DNA from: Synaphobranchus kaupii | Taxonomy: Eukaryota > Chordata > Actinopteri > Anguilliformes > Synaphobranchidae | Length of the DNA stretch: 64,000 nt | NCBI GenBank assembly: GCA_029718625.1 | Contig: CM056376.1 | Coordinates: 25,085,130-25,149,129 of the forward strand | Reading direction: 5' to 3' | In this document: in pieces, positions 11,973 to 21,671 of the stretch | Layout: every line of letters starts with the position of its first letter | Position numbering within the stretch: position 1 is the stretch's first letter | Translations under genes and position numbers: made by a program | The notes under the pieces: model-generated | What the model saw: only the letters and a program-made list of their open reading frames with translations | Databases searched by the model: none | What the model was told of the DNA's origin: nothing

Positions 11973-12168
11973 TAAATAAGAACAAGATTCCATTTGTTCA
12001 TCCACTTTAATGAAGGAACGGGATGATAACAATAATCAAACAAGTCTTTGCCAAACCGAACTGCGGGTGTGTTTACAATGGCCTATATGCTTCCTGTTCC
12101 GGTAATGCGCATGCGCTAGTATACGGGACCGTCTATCATGCAGAGGCGCTGTATAGCAATGTTCTCTA
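11973..12168 (-). repeat. 5' LTR of the gypsy-type element
   Basis: 196 bp, identical by eye to 6672-6867 and bounded outside by the ATTAG duplication at 12169-12173. The primer-binding site should lie just inside it (minus strand, below 11973). The sequence there starts TAATCAAACAACTTGATGC, which I could not assign to a particular tRNA. Confidence 0.9.
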
Positions 12169-12779
12169 ATTAGCATAACTGTGGTGTGGTCAGAGAGTCC
12201 AATGTGGGGGAGGGGGGAGGCTTTGTATGCTCCTTTGTGAGTAGTGTAGACCAGGTCCAAAGTGTTATCTCCTCTTGTTGGGAAATCAACATGCTGGTGA
12301 AGTTTTGGAAGGAAAGTCTTGAGATTAGCATGGTTAAAATATCCAGCGAGGATGATGAATCCATCTGGGTGTGCTGTCTGTTGTTCGCTGATGGCCTGAT
12401 ACAATTCACCAAGTGCCGCATTCCTGTCACTGTTGTTGGGGGTGGGAGGGATGTAAACAGCGACTAGCAAAATCGCCGTAAATTCCCTCGGCAGATAGAA
12501 AGGACGGCACCTTATGATCACAAACTCTGCCAGTGGTGAACAGTGTTTGCATACCACCACAGCGTCCCGGCACCACGCATCACGGATGTAAACACGGACC
12601 CCACCACCGCGAGTCTTGCCTCCGTTTACGAGGGCTCTGTCCGCTCGGTAGCATGTTAGCTGCTCCAGTTGTACAGCGGAGTCTGGGATGTTGTCATTTA
12701 GCCATGTTTCAGTGAAGAGAAGCACACAGCAGTTACTCACGTTACGATTCGCTGATCTCAGCAGTCGTATGTGATCCAT
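12169..12779 (-). pseudogene. LINE apurinic-type endonuclease domain
   Basis: The frame starting MDHIRLLRSANRNVS continues through LLFTETWLND (catalytic Glu motif), RGGGVRVYIRDAW, and ends with LDLVYTTHKG and LSDHTTVML (SDH motif), the usual order of LINE APE-like endonucleases. The motif normally read GDFNH is GYFNH here (AGYFNHANL), so a conserved catalytic-site Asp is Tyr. The open frame then runs by chance into the LTR (12168 downward), which gives it an unrelated tail. Confidence 0.85.
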
Positions 12780-13199
12780 TTTATTGTCCAGGAATCGTAC
12801 ATTTGCCAGAAGGATGGATGGTATGGCTGGGCGAGTTGGTCTAGCCGCTAGCCTAGCCTGGATACCTCCGCGTTTGCCCCTCTTCTGCTTCCCTCTCGCA
12901 CCGCTTGCGGCGCCTCCTTTCCGGGGGAGGAGTAGCAGTCGAGTCCGGTGTGGTTGCGGGCCGGCGGAGTAGTCCGAACTCCTTTATTGTCTCTGTTTGT
13001 GCAGTATCCAAAGTGTTGTAAAGCTGGCTCCTGCAGATGTCTAGCAGAGCCTGTCGACTGTACTTGTATTCCGGTGTAGACAGACGAGACGAAGACGAAA
13101 AACTTTCGGACAAACACTTATTAAAGAACAAAACACCGCACGGTCAGGACAGAGAGGGGTCGCTGCGTCTACTCGCGCCGCCATCTTGAAAACCTGCTT

Positions 13200-13389
13200 G
13201 GTGTGTTGTCTTCCTGGGACGGCCACTTCGTGGTCTGTCTTTGACTTCACCAGTCTCACGGAACTTGGTCCTAAGTTTGGAAATGGTACCAGGGCTGACA
13301 CCAAATAATGCTGCCACTCTGCGTACCGGAACACCAGCTTCCACTTGCCCTATTGCACGGGCCTTATCCTGAAGGGACAAACGTGGCAT
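13200..13389 (-). pseudogene. Tc1-like transposase, N-terminal HTH fragment
   Basis: Starts MPRLSLQDKARAIGQVEAG, then VRRVAALFGVSPGTISKLRT, then DRPRSGRPRKTTH, and runs into LINE 5' sequence at about 13200. This is the paired-like helix-turn-helix DNA-binding domain and the GRPR AT-hook-like motif of Tc1 transposases. The start is the ATG at 13387-13389, chosen because the family begins this way. The matching C-terminal half is at 4709-5071. Confidence 0.9.
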
Positions 13390-14107
13390 GTTTATGCTTG
13401 GAGCACACACAAACTCAACAAAGTTGCAGGACCCATGCACACAAGTGCTGTCAATTAGGTGCCAATCAGGTGCCAGTCACACACCTGTGACTGGCATACA
13501 CCTGCCAGCACTTGAAGCTCAAAACGAGAGTGAATACCAACAGAAGAATATTGCAGGGGATTTTGGCACATTTTTTTGGGCCGCTACCCACACGGTTAGC
13601 TGTGTTGCTCATTCCACGAATGCATGATCCTTACAAGTTGTACCTCGTTGTAAAGGTGACTAATCAGGCTTTCCAACGATTTAAAATACAATACCAATTG
13701 GTATTATTAAAGGGGAGGAATAATCGACCGAAATAACGTTTCCGAACTTTTTTTGAGGAGTTTAGTATCGCTTCTAAGAGTACCTGGAAATAAGATATCA
13801 GGAGTCTTTTGATATCCTTTTATATAGAGTCATGATGGCATCACCTGTTTACCTGTGGAATACCTGTTTACCACAGAATGGCAAGTATGTGCAAGGCCGT
13901 TATCAAGGCAAAGGGTGGCTACTTTGAAGAATCTAAAATATATGCCTTTTTTAAATTTGTTTAACACTTTTTTAGTCTTTGCATAATTAAATTTGTGTTA
14001 TCTCATAGTTTTGATGTCTTTACTATTCCAAAATGTGGAAAACAGTAAAAATAACAGAAAAAAACCTTCTATGAGTAGGTGTGTCCAAACTTTTGACTGG
14101 TACTGTA

Positions 14108-14222
14108 CATTACATATAAAAAAGATGTACAGATGTAAAAATATAAAAAATTCTTATTATTTTTGTGTCTAACGAGAGAATCTTATAAATAAATCGTTGA
14201 TAACAATACATTTTTATTATTT
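14108..14222. other. Short AT-rich spacer
   Basis: About 115 bp between the right end of the palindromic MITE and the reverse-oriented satellite. No coding or repeat identity seen. Confidence 0.5.
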
Positions 14223-16790
14223 TGTGAAAACAGGAGGTTTCCTTTTAATATCAATCTAAATTTAGAAGAAACACAGTTCTAATATGACATTTTAGAGGGC
14301 TGTAATTTTGGAATTCCACATCAGAATGTCCTGAGATTACCTGAGTGACACTCTGAGGTGTTCATCTATCATTGTATAGTGAAATGGTTTTGTGAAAACA
14401 GGCGGTTTCCTTTTAATATCAATCTGAATTTAGAAGAAACACAGCATTTAGATGACATTTTAGAGGGCTTTAATTTTGAAATTCCACATCAGAATGTCCT
14501 GAGGTTACCTGAGTGACACTCTGAGGTGTTCGTCTATCATTCTGAAGAGAAATGGTTCCGTGAAAACAGGCGGTTTCCTTTTAATATCAATCTGAATTTA
14601 GAAGAAACACAGCATTTATATGACATTTTAGAGGGCTGTAATTTTGGAATTCCACATCAGAATGTCCTGAGATTACCTGAGTGACACTCTGAGGTGTTCA
14701 TCTATCATTGTATAGTGAAATGGTTTTGTGAAAACAGGCGGTTTCCTTTTAATATCAATCTGAATTTACAAGAAACACAGCATTTAGATGACATTTTAGA
14801 GGGCTTTAATTTTGAAATTCCACATCAGAATGTCCTGAGGTTACCTGAGTGACACTCTGAGGTGTTCGTCTATCATTCTGAAGAGAAATGGTTCCGTGAA
14901 AACAGGCGGTTTCCTTTTAATATCAATCTGAATTTAGAAGAAACACAGCATTTATATGACATTTTAGAGGGCTTTAATTTAGAAATTCCACATCAGAATG
15001 TCCTGAGGTTACCTGAGTGACACTCTGAGGTGTTCTTCTATCAGGCTGAAGTGAAATGGTTTTGTGAAAACAGGCGGTTTCCTTTTAATATCAATCTGAA
15101 TATAGAAGAACAACAGCTCTTATATGACATTTTAGAGGGCTTTAATTTTGAAATTCCACATCAGAATGTACTGAGATTACCTGAGTAACACTCTGAGGTG
15201 TTCCTCTATCATTGTATAGTGAAATGGTTTTGTGAAAACAGGCGGTTTCCTTTTAATATCAATCTAAATATAGAAGAAACACAGCATTTATATGACATTT
15301 TAGAGGGCTTTAATTTTGAAATTCCACATCAGAATGTCCTGAGATTACCTGAGTGACACTCGGAGGTGTTCCTCTATCAGGCTGACGTGAAATGGTTGTG
15401 TGAAAACAGGCGGTTTCCTTTTAATATCAATCTGAATTTAGAAAAAACACAGCATTTATATGACATTTTAGAGGGCTTTAATTTTGAAATTCCACATCAG
15501 AATGTCCTGAGATTACCTGAGTGACACTCTGAGGTGTTCCTCTATCAGGCTGAAGTGAAATGATTGTGTGAAAACAGGCGGTTTCCTTTTAATATCAATC
15601 TGAATTTAGAAAAAACACAGCATTTAGATGACAATTTAGAGGGCTTTAATTTTGAAATTCCACATCAGAATGTCCTGAGATTACCTGAGTGCCACTCTGA
15701 GGTGTTCCTCTATCAGGCTGAAGTGAAATGGTTGTGTGAAAACAGGCGGTTTCCTTTTAATATCAATCTGAATTTAGAAGAAACACAGCATTTAGATGAC
15801 AATTTAGAGGGCTTTAATTTTGAAATTCCACATCAGAATGTCCTGAGATTACCTGAGTGACACTCTGAGGTGTTCATCTATCATTGTATAGTGAAATGGT
15901 TTTGTGAAAACAGGCGGTTTCCTTTTAATATCAATCTGAATATAGAAGAAACACAGCATTTATATGACATTTTAGAGGGCTTTAATTTTGAAATTCCACA
16001 TCAGAATGTCCTGAGATTACCTGAGTGACACTCTGAGGTGTTCCTCTATCAGGCTGAAGTGAAATGGTTGTGTGAAAACAGGCGGTTTCCTTTTAATATC
16101 AATCTGAATAAAGAAAAAACACAGCATTTATATGACATTTTAGAGGGCTTTAATTTTGAAATTCCATATCAGAATGTCCTGATATTACCTGAGTGACACT
16201 CTGAGGTGTTCCTCTATCAGGCTGAAGTGAAATGGTTGTGTGAAAACAGGCGGTTTCCTTTTAATATCAATCTGAATATAGAAAAAACACAGCATTTATA
16301 TGACATTTTAGAGGGCTTTAATTTTGAAATTCCACATCAGAATGTCCTGAGATTACCTGAGTGACACTCTGAGGTGTTCCTCTATCAGGCTGAAGTGAAA
16401 TGGTTGTGTGAAAACAGGCGGTTTCCTTTTAATATCAATCTGAATATAGAAGAACAACAGCTCTTATATGACATTTTAGAGGGCTTTAATTTTGAAATTC
16501 CACATCAGAATGTCCTGAGGTTACCTGAGTGACACTCTGAGGTGTTCCTCTATCAGGCTGAAGTGAAATGGTTGTGTGAAAACAGGCGGTTTCCTTTTAA
16601 TATCAATCTGAATTTAGAAGAAACACAGCATTTAGATGACAATTTAGAGGGCTTTAATTTTGAAATTCCACATCAGAATGTCCTGAGATTACCTGAGTGA
16701 CACTCTGAGGTGTTCTTCTATCGTTCTGAAGAGAAATGGTTCCGTGAAAACAGGAGGTTTCCTTTTAATATCAATCTGAATTTAGAAGAA
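14223..16790 (-). repeat. 168-bp satellite array, right block, inverted (about 15 copies)
   Basis: Same unit as 1-2965 but reverse-complemented. Besides the two subtypes of the left block there is a third, with ATCATTCTGAAGAGAAATGG, at about 14530, 14870 and 16715. The first copies alternate two subtypes (about 14365, 14530, 14700, 14870), giving a 336-bp higher-order period. Because 168 is divisible by three, this strand keeps one 56-codon frame open through each unit except for a TGA at a fixed place. In one unit (about 15690) the TGA is TGC, which gives a two-unit open frame at 15564-15860. Confidence 0.96.
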
Positions 16791-16947
16791 CTTTACTTTT
16801 ATTTTGAAATCAATTCTTACACGCTTACCGTAGAATGCCTAGTATATTGCGAACCAAATAAATTCGCGGCGGCTGGCTTGACCGTCTTTTTCGAAGTGGA
16901 GGCTGGCTTGACCGCAGTGCCCCTGCTGTGTTGCAAGCGTTGCAACT

Positions 16948-17196
16948 ATGGCAGCTGAGAAGGCCATTCTTTGCGTTCTTTTGGAAGAAGTTTCGGAGCC
17001 TGATGAAATCGGTTTAAATAAGTGTTTAATACTCCAAAATACACTCGATGTTACAGTCACTGCCCTTGCAGTCCAGAATAGCAGAGAACATCCCAATCGA
17101 GTGAAGGGGTATGTGGAAACTGTGGTTCCTAAGTATAGTGATCCAACATTTGACTCGCATTTCAGGATGAGAAGGCAAACATTTCAGGTGAAGGAT
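16948..17196 (+). pseudogene. PIF/Harbinger (HARBI1-like) transposase N-terminal fragment
   Basis: The frame MAAEKAILCVLLEEVSEPDE continues to VKGYVETVVPKYSDPTFDSH and FRMRRQTFQV. The pattern of a basic/aromatic segment, a VVPxYSxxxFxxHFRM block and a Phe-rich continuation is how fish Harbinger/HARBI1 transposases begin. After FQV the similarity stops, and the frame reads a short unrelated tail to 17310. The nuclease domain is absent. The ORF starts just after the satellite array. Confidence 0.65.
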
Positions 17197-17869
17197 AATC
17201 CACTTCTTACCTTCGAGACTGTGTTACAATCTATAGGAGCTAATTATTTTATTATGAGTATTAGGCCTATCATTATTGCTGATCACTGTTGTTGTGATAT
17301 GCTATTGTAATATTTACCATTATATATTTAGAGGAGTAGAGTGGAGTAGAAAGGTTTATGAAAGTGTCACTCCACAATGGTATATACAATAGCAAGATAC
17401 AAACATGTCTTCTAATGTCTTCAATTGTTGCATACACCAAGCTGCAGTAGACGCATTTGTAAAGGACTTTACTTGGATCCATTGTGCGCACTGCCTTTTT
17501 AATACGGCGGGGTTTATATAGGCCTAGACGTCGCTGCTGATTGGGTAACACCTCTGACACCAAACGAGAGAAAACGTACCTCAAAGCCCGTTGCACAGCA
17601 CACCGTTTCACACCGTTTCGAGGAAACATGTCGTTCAACCCGGTAACCGTGGCAAAATGGTGCACACCGTTTTCAGATTGAACGTGGCCGTGGTCTTTTG
17701 AGAAGGGTCAGAGACCCTCCCCCAGGGGGAGACAACAATGATTGGTCTAAAACGCGTAACGCCTCAGTGAGACCAAAGACTGTTTTGGGCTGTATTTTTT
17801 GAATGGAAGTCAATGGAGAAGATCCCTTAGCACCCTGAACAAGCTTCTGTTTTGTGGACACTGTTATAT
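17197..17869. other. Region without recognised gene, possible Harbinger-derived remnant
   Basis: Includes a minus-strand open frame (17273-17665) with a CVYC..H-like segment that I do not recognise, and a segment (17480-17700) resembling non-coding ends of DNA transposons. Nothing certain. Confidence 0.3.
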
Positions 17870-18806
17870 TTGGTTGCATATCCTTTGCATGCCATTACTT
17901 CCTGATGTCTGTGACCCAACAACATCAAAAGACTCTTGATATCTTATTTTCTGGTACTCTTACAAGCGATACTATAACGTCTCTGCATTTGAATGGATCT
18001 CTATGGGAATTGGAGGCTGGGACTAGATTTAGCTGTAAATTATGCTGGAACGGTATGGAATGCATGGTTGGTAAAATGGCTGTAAGGCATCAAGGGTCTG
18101 AGGTATCAAACGAGCCTCAAACCATCACTCTGCTGCCAGATATGCAGTAAATATGGATGGATCACTTTAAGGGTTGTTTCTCCTTACAAATTTTCCTATT
18201 GAACTCTATGGAAAAATAAGTCAGGAGAAGAAACCCTTCAAGTTATCCATCCATATCTACTGTATTTCTGGCAGCAGAGTGATGATTTCAGGCTTGTTTG
18301 ATAAGTCAGACCCTTGATGACTTAGAGCCATTTAGCCAACCATGTGTTTCCATACTGTTCCAGTGTAACTTACAGCTAAATCTAGTCCCAGCCCCCAATT
18401 CCTATAGAGATCCATTCAAATGCATGGACGTTATACTATCGCTTGTAAGAATACCAGATAATAAGTATTTTTAATCAAGAGTATTTTGTTGTTGTTGGGT
18501 CAAAGACATCAGGAAGTCATGGCATGCAAAGGATATGCGACCAAATATTAAACATTTCAAAATTTAAAGGCACATTCATCTTAGTGTATGTAAACTTCTG
18601 ACCCATTTGAATTGTGATATAATGAATTAAAAGTGCAATAATTTGCCTGTAAACAATTGTTGGAAAAATTACTTGTGTCATGCACAAAGTAGATGTCCTA
18701 ACTGACTTGCCAACACTATAGTTTGCTAACATGAAATCTGTGAAGTGGTTAAAAATGAGTTTTAATGATTTCACCCGAAGTGTATGTAAACTTTTAACTT
18801 CAACTG
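17870..18806. mobile_element. Palindromic MITE core joined to a Tc1-type end
   Basis: 17870-18550 is a long inverted repeat centred near 18205. Matching landmarks on opposite strands include GCATATCCTTTGCATGCCAT at the outside, TTTGAATGGATCTCTATGGG, and ATCACTCTGCTGCCAGA around the centre. It is followed by about 260 bp of a Tc1-type terminal repeat ending AAACTTTTAACTTCAACTG at 18806 with TA at 18807-18808. The left Tc1 end is not seen. No ORF of note. Confidence 0.82.
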
Positions 18807-19642
18807 TATGTCTGAGTACTGTTTCACTTGGAACAACATCTCCTGCATTTGATGAAAGATTCTCCACTTGAAGAAACACATCTTCAAGTTTCAGACACTT
18901 ATAGTGCAGCTACTTTTTCATCTACTGATTCACTTGAAACATGTTTTTCTGTGTTTGATGAAAGACTAGATAATTGACCAAATGCACATCCACTCTCTGA
19001 TGGCAGTCTTGAAACTCAGTGTGCCCCCCCCCCCCCCCCCCCCCTTCCTTCAATGTAAGAAATACATCTTCTTCAGGCTTCAAACACTTAAAAGTGTAGA
19101 TGGTCCTTCTGTCTAAGGGGTCTGCCCTTAGTCTGAGCAGCCCTTAAGGTGAGCTGGGAGATGTGTGGGTGACCCTTATCAATCTGATTAAATATACTTC
19201 TCTAATTATACTCTGGAGAGTCACACAAATATAGCACACATGCTGATCTTCTGGATAATGTTTTCTTTCTGATGGGCATACTAATGATAAAGTGCAGGGC
19301 AATGGTGTAATAAAGCAGGTGCCACCAAGGACTTACAGATTTATGAAGTGTTTGGCTAAATGGGAAATTTACATATTTTCTCATTTATAACTGGTTTTGT
19401 CTGTGAATAACAGCGGGTAGCTGTTATGGTGGTCCACTATCAAGCGTCGAATCCAAATCAGAATTAATCTAAAAGCTCAAACAAGCCGAAGTGCTCTGCT
19501 GGAGCAAGAAAACTAGCGGAAAGAGGTGATTAGGAAAACCCAACAGTGGGCCGCAAATTAGACATCGCCCTCTCCTGGTGGAATAACGGAACTGACGCCT
19601 GTCACACAGCCCCTTACTGACGCGTTACCCGACAGAACTTAC
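18807..19642. repeat. AT-rich region downstream of the LRR gene, with a 21-base poly-C
   Basis: No gene recognised. The poly-C run at 19024-19044 is a simple repeat whose length is likely to be unreliable in any assembly. The 18810-19000 segment contains two similar phrases (GTTTCACTTGGAACA and ATTCACTTGAAACA), a weak local duplication. Confidence 0.6.
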
Positions 19643-19755
19643 TTTCAACTTCGGCTTTTTGTTTTTTCCGAGACACCCTCCGTGTTTCACCCGCAGGTTG
19701 GGCAACGCTTGACCTCCTTGTGCAAGTCGGTGAATTCCTGGTTCACCGGAATGTC
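19643..19755 (-). pseudogene. LRRC74-like gene, last recognised exon (frame-disrupted)
   Basis: Follows a CTCTCAG acceptor and ends at a GTAAGT donor. It reads DIPVNQEFTDLHKEVK, then the expected LPNLRVKHGGCLGK continues only in a different frame. Read in phase, translation instead runs into a TGA after RCPTCG. Either there is a small indel near 19705 or the protein truly ends a few residues early. Confidence 0.7.
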
Positions 19756-19865
19756 CTGAGAGACAAAGAGGCGTGCGACACACTGATTTCAGTAAAACAT
19801 GCCCAATTAGCGCAAGATCAGAAGGCCAAGGGCTGTAAAGCACGCCAAGGGGAACGGTGACTCAC

Positions 19866-19961
19866 AGAAAAATCCAGAAACTCCACGGCAGACTCCGGGT
19901 TTTCCTGAATGGCTTTCAGGATTCCGTAGCATCCAGCAATCTGCATGGGGTTCCGAGCCAT
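19866..19961 (-). CDS. LRRC74-like gene, penultimate recognised exon
   Basis: Thirty-two codons: MARNPMQIAGCYGILKAIQE, then NPESAVEFLDFS. It is bounded by a CTGGCCCAG acceptor and GTGAGT donor, both phase 0. This is the post-repeat conserved block of LRRC74-type proteins. Confidence 0.85.
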
Positions 19962-21011
19962 CTGGGCCAGAAATAAGAGACTTATTTATTTATTTTAGAA
20001 TTTTTATTTTCATCTTTTCTTACCGTTGTTTATGTTGTATGTTTTTCTTGGTCAGGAAACCGCACTGGGTGAAATGTCTTGGTGTGCACGTTAATGAAAC
20101 ACGCCAAACATGTGTTTCTGTTGTGACCATATCTTGTCAATACCATTGTAGGTGTGCAAGCACCCAGTTTCTTCCTACTAAATTAACTTCTTTCCTCAAG
20201 GTTTAGAGCAACAACCCTCAAAGAAATGGAATATACTGTTGATATGTGGACTTTATTAATGATATATTTTACAGCAGGGCATTTAAAAAAAATCTGCAAT
20301 ATCTTAAAGCAGCAAAAATGAGTATATTTATCCATATATTGCGAGATGTTGCAATATCTTGGTAATGCATTTAATTTCAATGTATTTTCATTGCATTACA
20401 TTTCTGTAAGGAAACTTCAGCTGGGTCCTTTATTTAGGTGTGCGATCCAAGTTTCTTCAACACATATAGAAAGGAGGAATAGATGCATGATATGGGGGGG
20501 ACACGGAGCAACATCAATTGTTCTGGATCTCTGCTGAGCAGATATGAAATGTCTGGTACCCCCGCTGTCTTTTACAGTTTCCCCTGTCATCTTATGCCGA
20601 GAAATGCCGGTCAATTTCAGTCAATTCAGGACCTGGGTTTAAAATTAAATTCCTGTAGAATGTCACGGACATTTCTAATTCATGAATTTAATTTAAATAA
20701 ATTTCCTGACCTCACTGAATTAAAAATGGAATCGACCACAACCCATGCACACAATAGTTCTTACAGACAGTAGGATGGCAACTGACCTTTGACCTTTTGG
20801 CTGTTGGCATTCAAACCTGCACTAAATAAACCAATAAACTTGCATTTTCGTACTTTACATTTTGAACACTTGATATCCAGAGTATTCGCCAGGGATTTGT
20901 TTTGTCACCACCAGAATGTCAATATGCAAAAAAAATTAAATAAAAATTAAATTAAATTAAATTAAATAGAAAAACGCAAAGTAGACATCAGCAACATGCT
21001 GCGTGTTGTAC

Positions 21012-21127
21012 CTTAGATTCAACTCCTCAAGAATGTTGTTGACTTTGAGTGCCTCCCCCATGGCTACTGCCCCCTCCTTTCCTAGTCCGTTGTAAGAGAG
21101 ATCCACCTTTCGGAGGAATATGTTCGC
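21012..21127 (-). CDS. LRRC74-like exon 7
   Basis: Reads ANIFLRKVDLSYNGLGKEGA, then VAMGEALKVNNILEELNLR: one and a half LRRs. CCTCAG acceptor, GTACAA donor (weak but GT). Ends in phase 2 (CTA AG), so the next exon must supply one base; the next recognised exon (19866-19961) does not fit. Confidence 0.85.
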
Positions 21128-21561
21128 CTGAGGAAACAAGGAAACAAATACGCACACTATTCATATATGACATAAGACATACAGTAACTGTAAGAACAAC
21201 TGTAGAACATTACTTTAGAGATTACAAATTAAAATTGTCCAAATATTAATTCCAGCTATGTAATAATGTGTTGATTTGGTTTAAGGTATAAAAAAAGTGT
21301 AATTGGATCCATCAAAAGCCATTTAGGAGTCAGCTCACAATTACGGTAGCGCCCTCATGAAAAGCTTATGCCTTACATTATAAAACGCATGACAGACAAT
21401 ATATATACGTTTTTAAAATATGTGAAACAGTCTATGTAATATATACTCAATTATATATTTCTTTGATATTTGAATGTCATTTCACTTCTATTGCTGTATA
21501 AAACTTTTGTGAGGGATTTGTGAGTATGGCGCATGAATGCGCCACTGTATAAATGCGCTAC

Positions 21562-21671
21562 CCCCAGGCCAGTCGCCAAAGACACAGCGCCGTTCCCGCG
21601 TATGCAGTTCCAGCTGAGATTCAGATCCTTCACCGCCGTGTTTTCAGAGATGGCATTTCCTAGAAGCTCCC
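21562..21671 (-). CDS. LRRC74-like exon 6
   Basis: Reads GELLGNAISENTAVKDLNLS, then WNCIRGNGAVSLATGLG. Acceptor TTCCACAG; the donor GTAGCG is weak. Phases match exon 5 (one base left) and exon 7. Confidence 0.86.

Larger units (their letters stand above)
6672..12168 (-). mobile_element. Young Ty3/gypsy-type LTR retrotransposon, 5497 bp
   Basis: Two 196-bp LTRs (6672-6867 and 11973-12168) look identical base for base. The element is flanked by a perfect 5-bp duplication ATTAG (6667-6671 and 12169-12173). A purine-rich tract (minus-strand ACTCGGGGGGAGA, 6868-6880) abuts the 3' LTR. Gene order on the minus strand is gag with zinc knuckles, protease, reverse transcriptase, RNase H, integrase, which is the Ty3/gypsy order. 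It is much richer in GC than its surroundings. The coding path is interrupted by one frame change in gag and two in-frame stops. Confidence 0.93.
5072..13199 (-). mobile_element. L2-like non-LTR retrotransposon (LINE), 3' end missing, split by LTR element
   Basis: Minus-strand LINE with a 5' UTR-like start near 13199 (a CAAGATGGCGGCGCG segment), an endonuclease domain (12779-12169), then reverse transcriptase (6666-5072) on the other side of the LTR retrotransposon. Joining across the 5-bp duplication ATTAG gives a continuous frame. The reverse transcriptase stops at a RRLYLQ-like segment right against Tc1 sequence. There is no 3' UTR, tail repeat or poly-A, so the LINE is cut at its 3' side. 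The domain order and motifs fit the Jockey superfamily, most like fish L2/Maui elements; the clade is my judgement. Several frameshifts make it inactive. Confidence 0.8.
4362..13762 (-). mobile_element. Tc1-like transposon, interrupted and internally deleted
   Basis: Inverted ends AACTCCTCAAAAAAAGTTCG at 4362 (plus) and 13762 (minus), with a duplicated TA at 4360-4361 and 13763-13764. It carries a Tc1-family transposase on the minus strand in two pieces, N-terminal at 13200-13389 and C-terminal at 4709-5071. Between them lies 8.1 kb of LINE plus LTR retrotransposon. Only about 1.27 kb of Tc1 DNA remains. The transposase middle, which in the family holds the first catalytic Asp, is absent, so the element cannot move itself. 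Confidence 0.88.
3619..14105. mobile_element. Palindromic Tc1-like MITE, split by a nested insertion
   Basis: Both ends carry the same inverted terminal repeat beginning CAGTACCAGTCAAAAGTTTG, at 3619 on the plus strand and 14105 on the minus strand. They are flanked by TA (3617-3618 and 14106-14107), the Tc1/mariner target. The arms stay complementary inward for hundreds of bases, through 3900-4130 and 4130-4360/13763-13805, so the uninterrupted element would be a nearly perfect foldback of about 1.1 kb with no ORF. It is interrupted at 4362-13762 by a second Tc1-type element. The inner part of the palindrome is shared with copies at 17870, 49363 and 55033 that have different ends. Confidence 0.88.

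Noticed and set aside
17273..17665. 130-codon minus-strand ORF with Cys/His pairs
   Set aside because: No convincing zinc-finger spacing beyond one CxxC; probably transposon-derived non-coding DNA.
20600..20790. Candidate missing LRRC74 exon
   Set aside because: The segment is AT-rich and resembles a dispersed repeat also seen near 52320-52480; no LRR motif in any frame.
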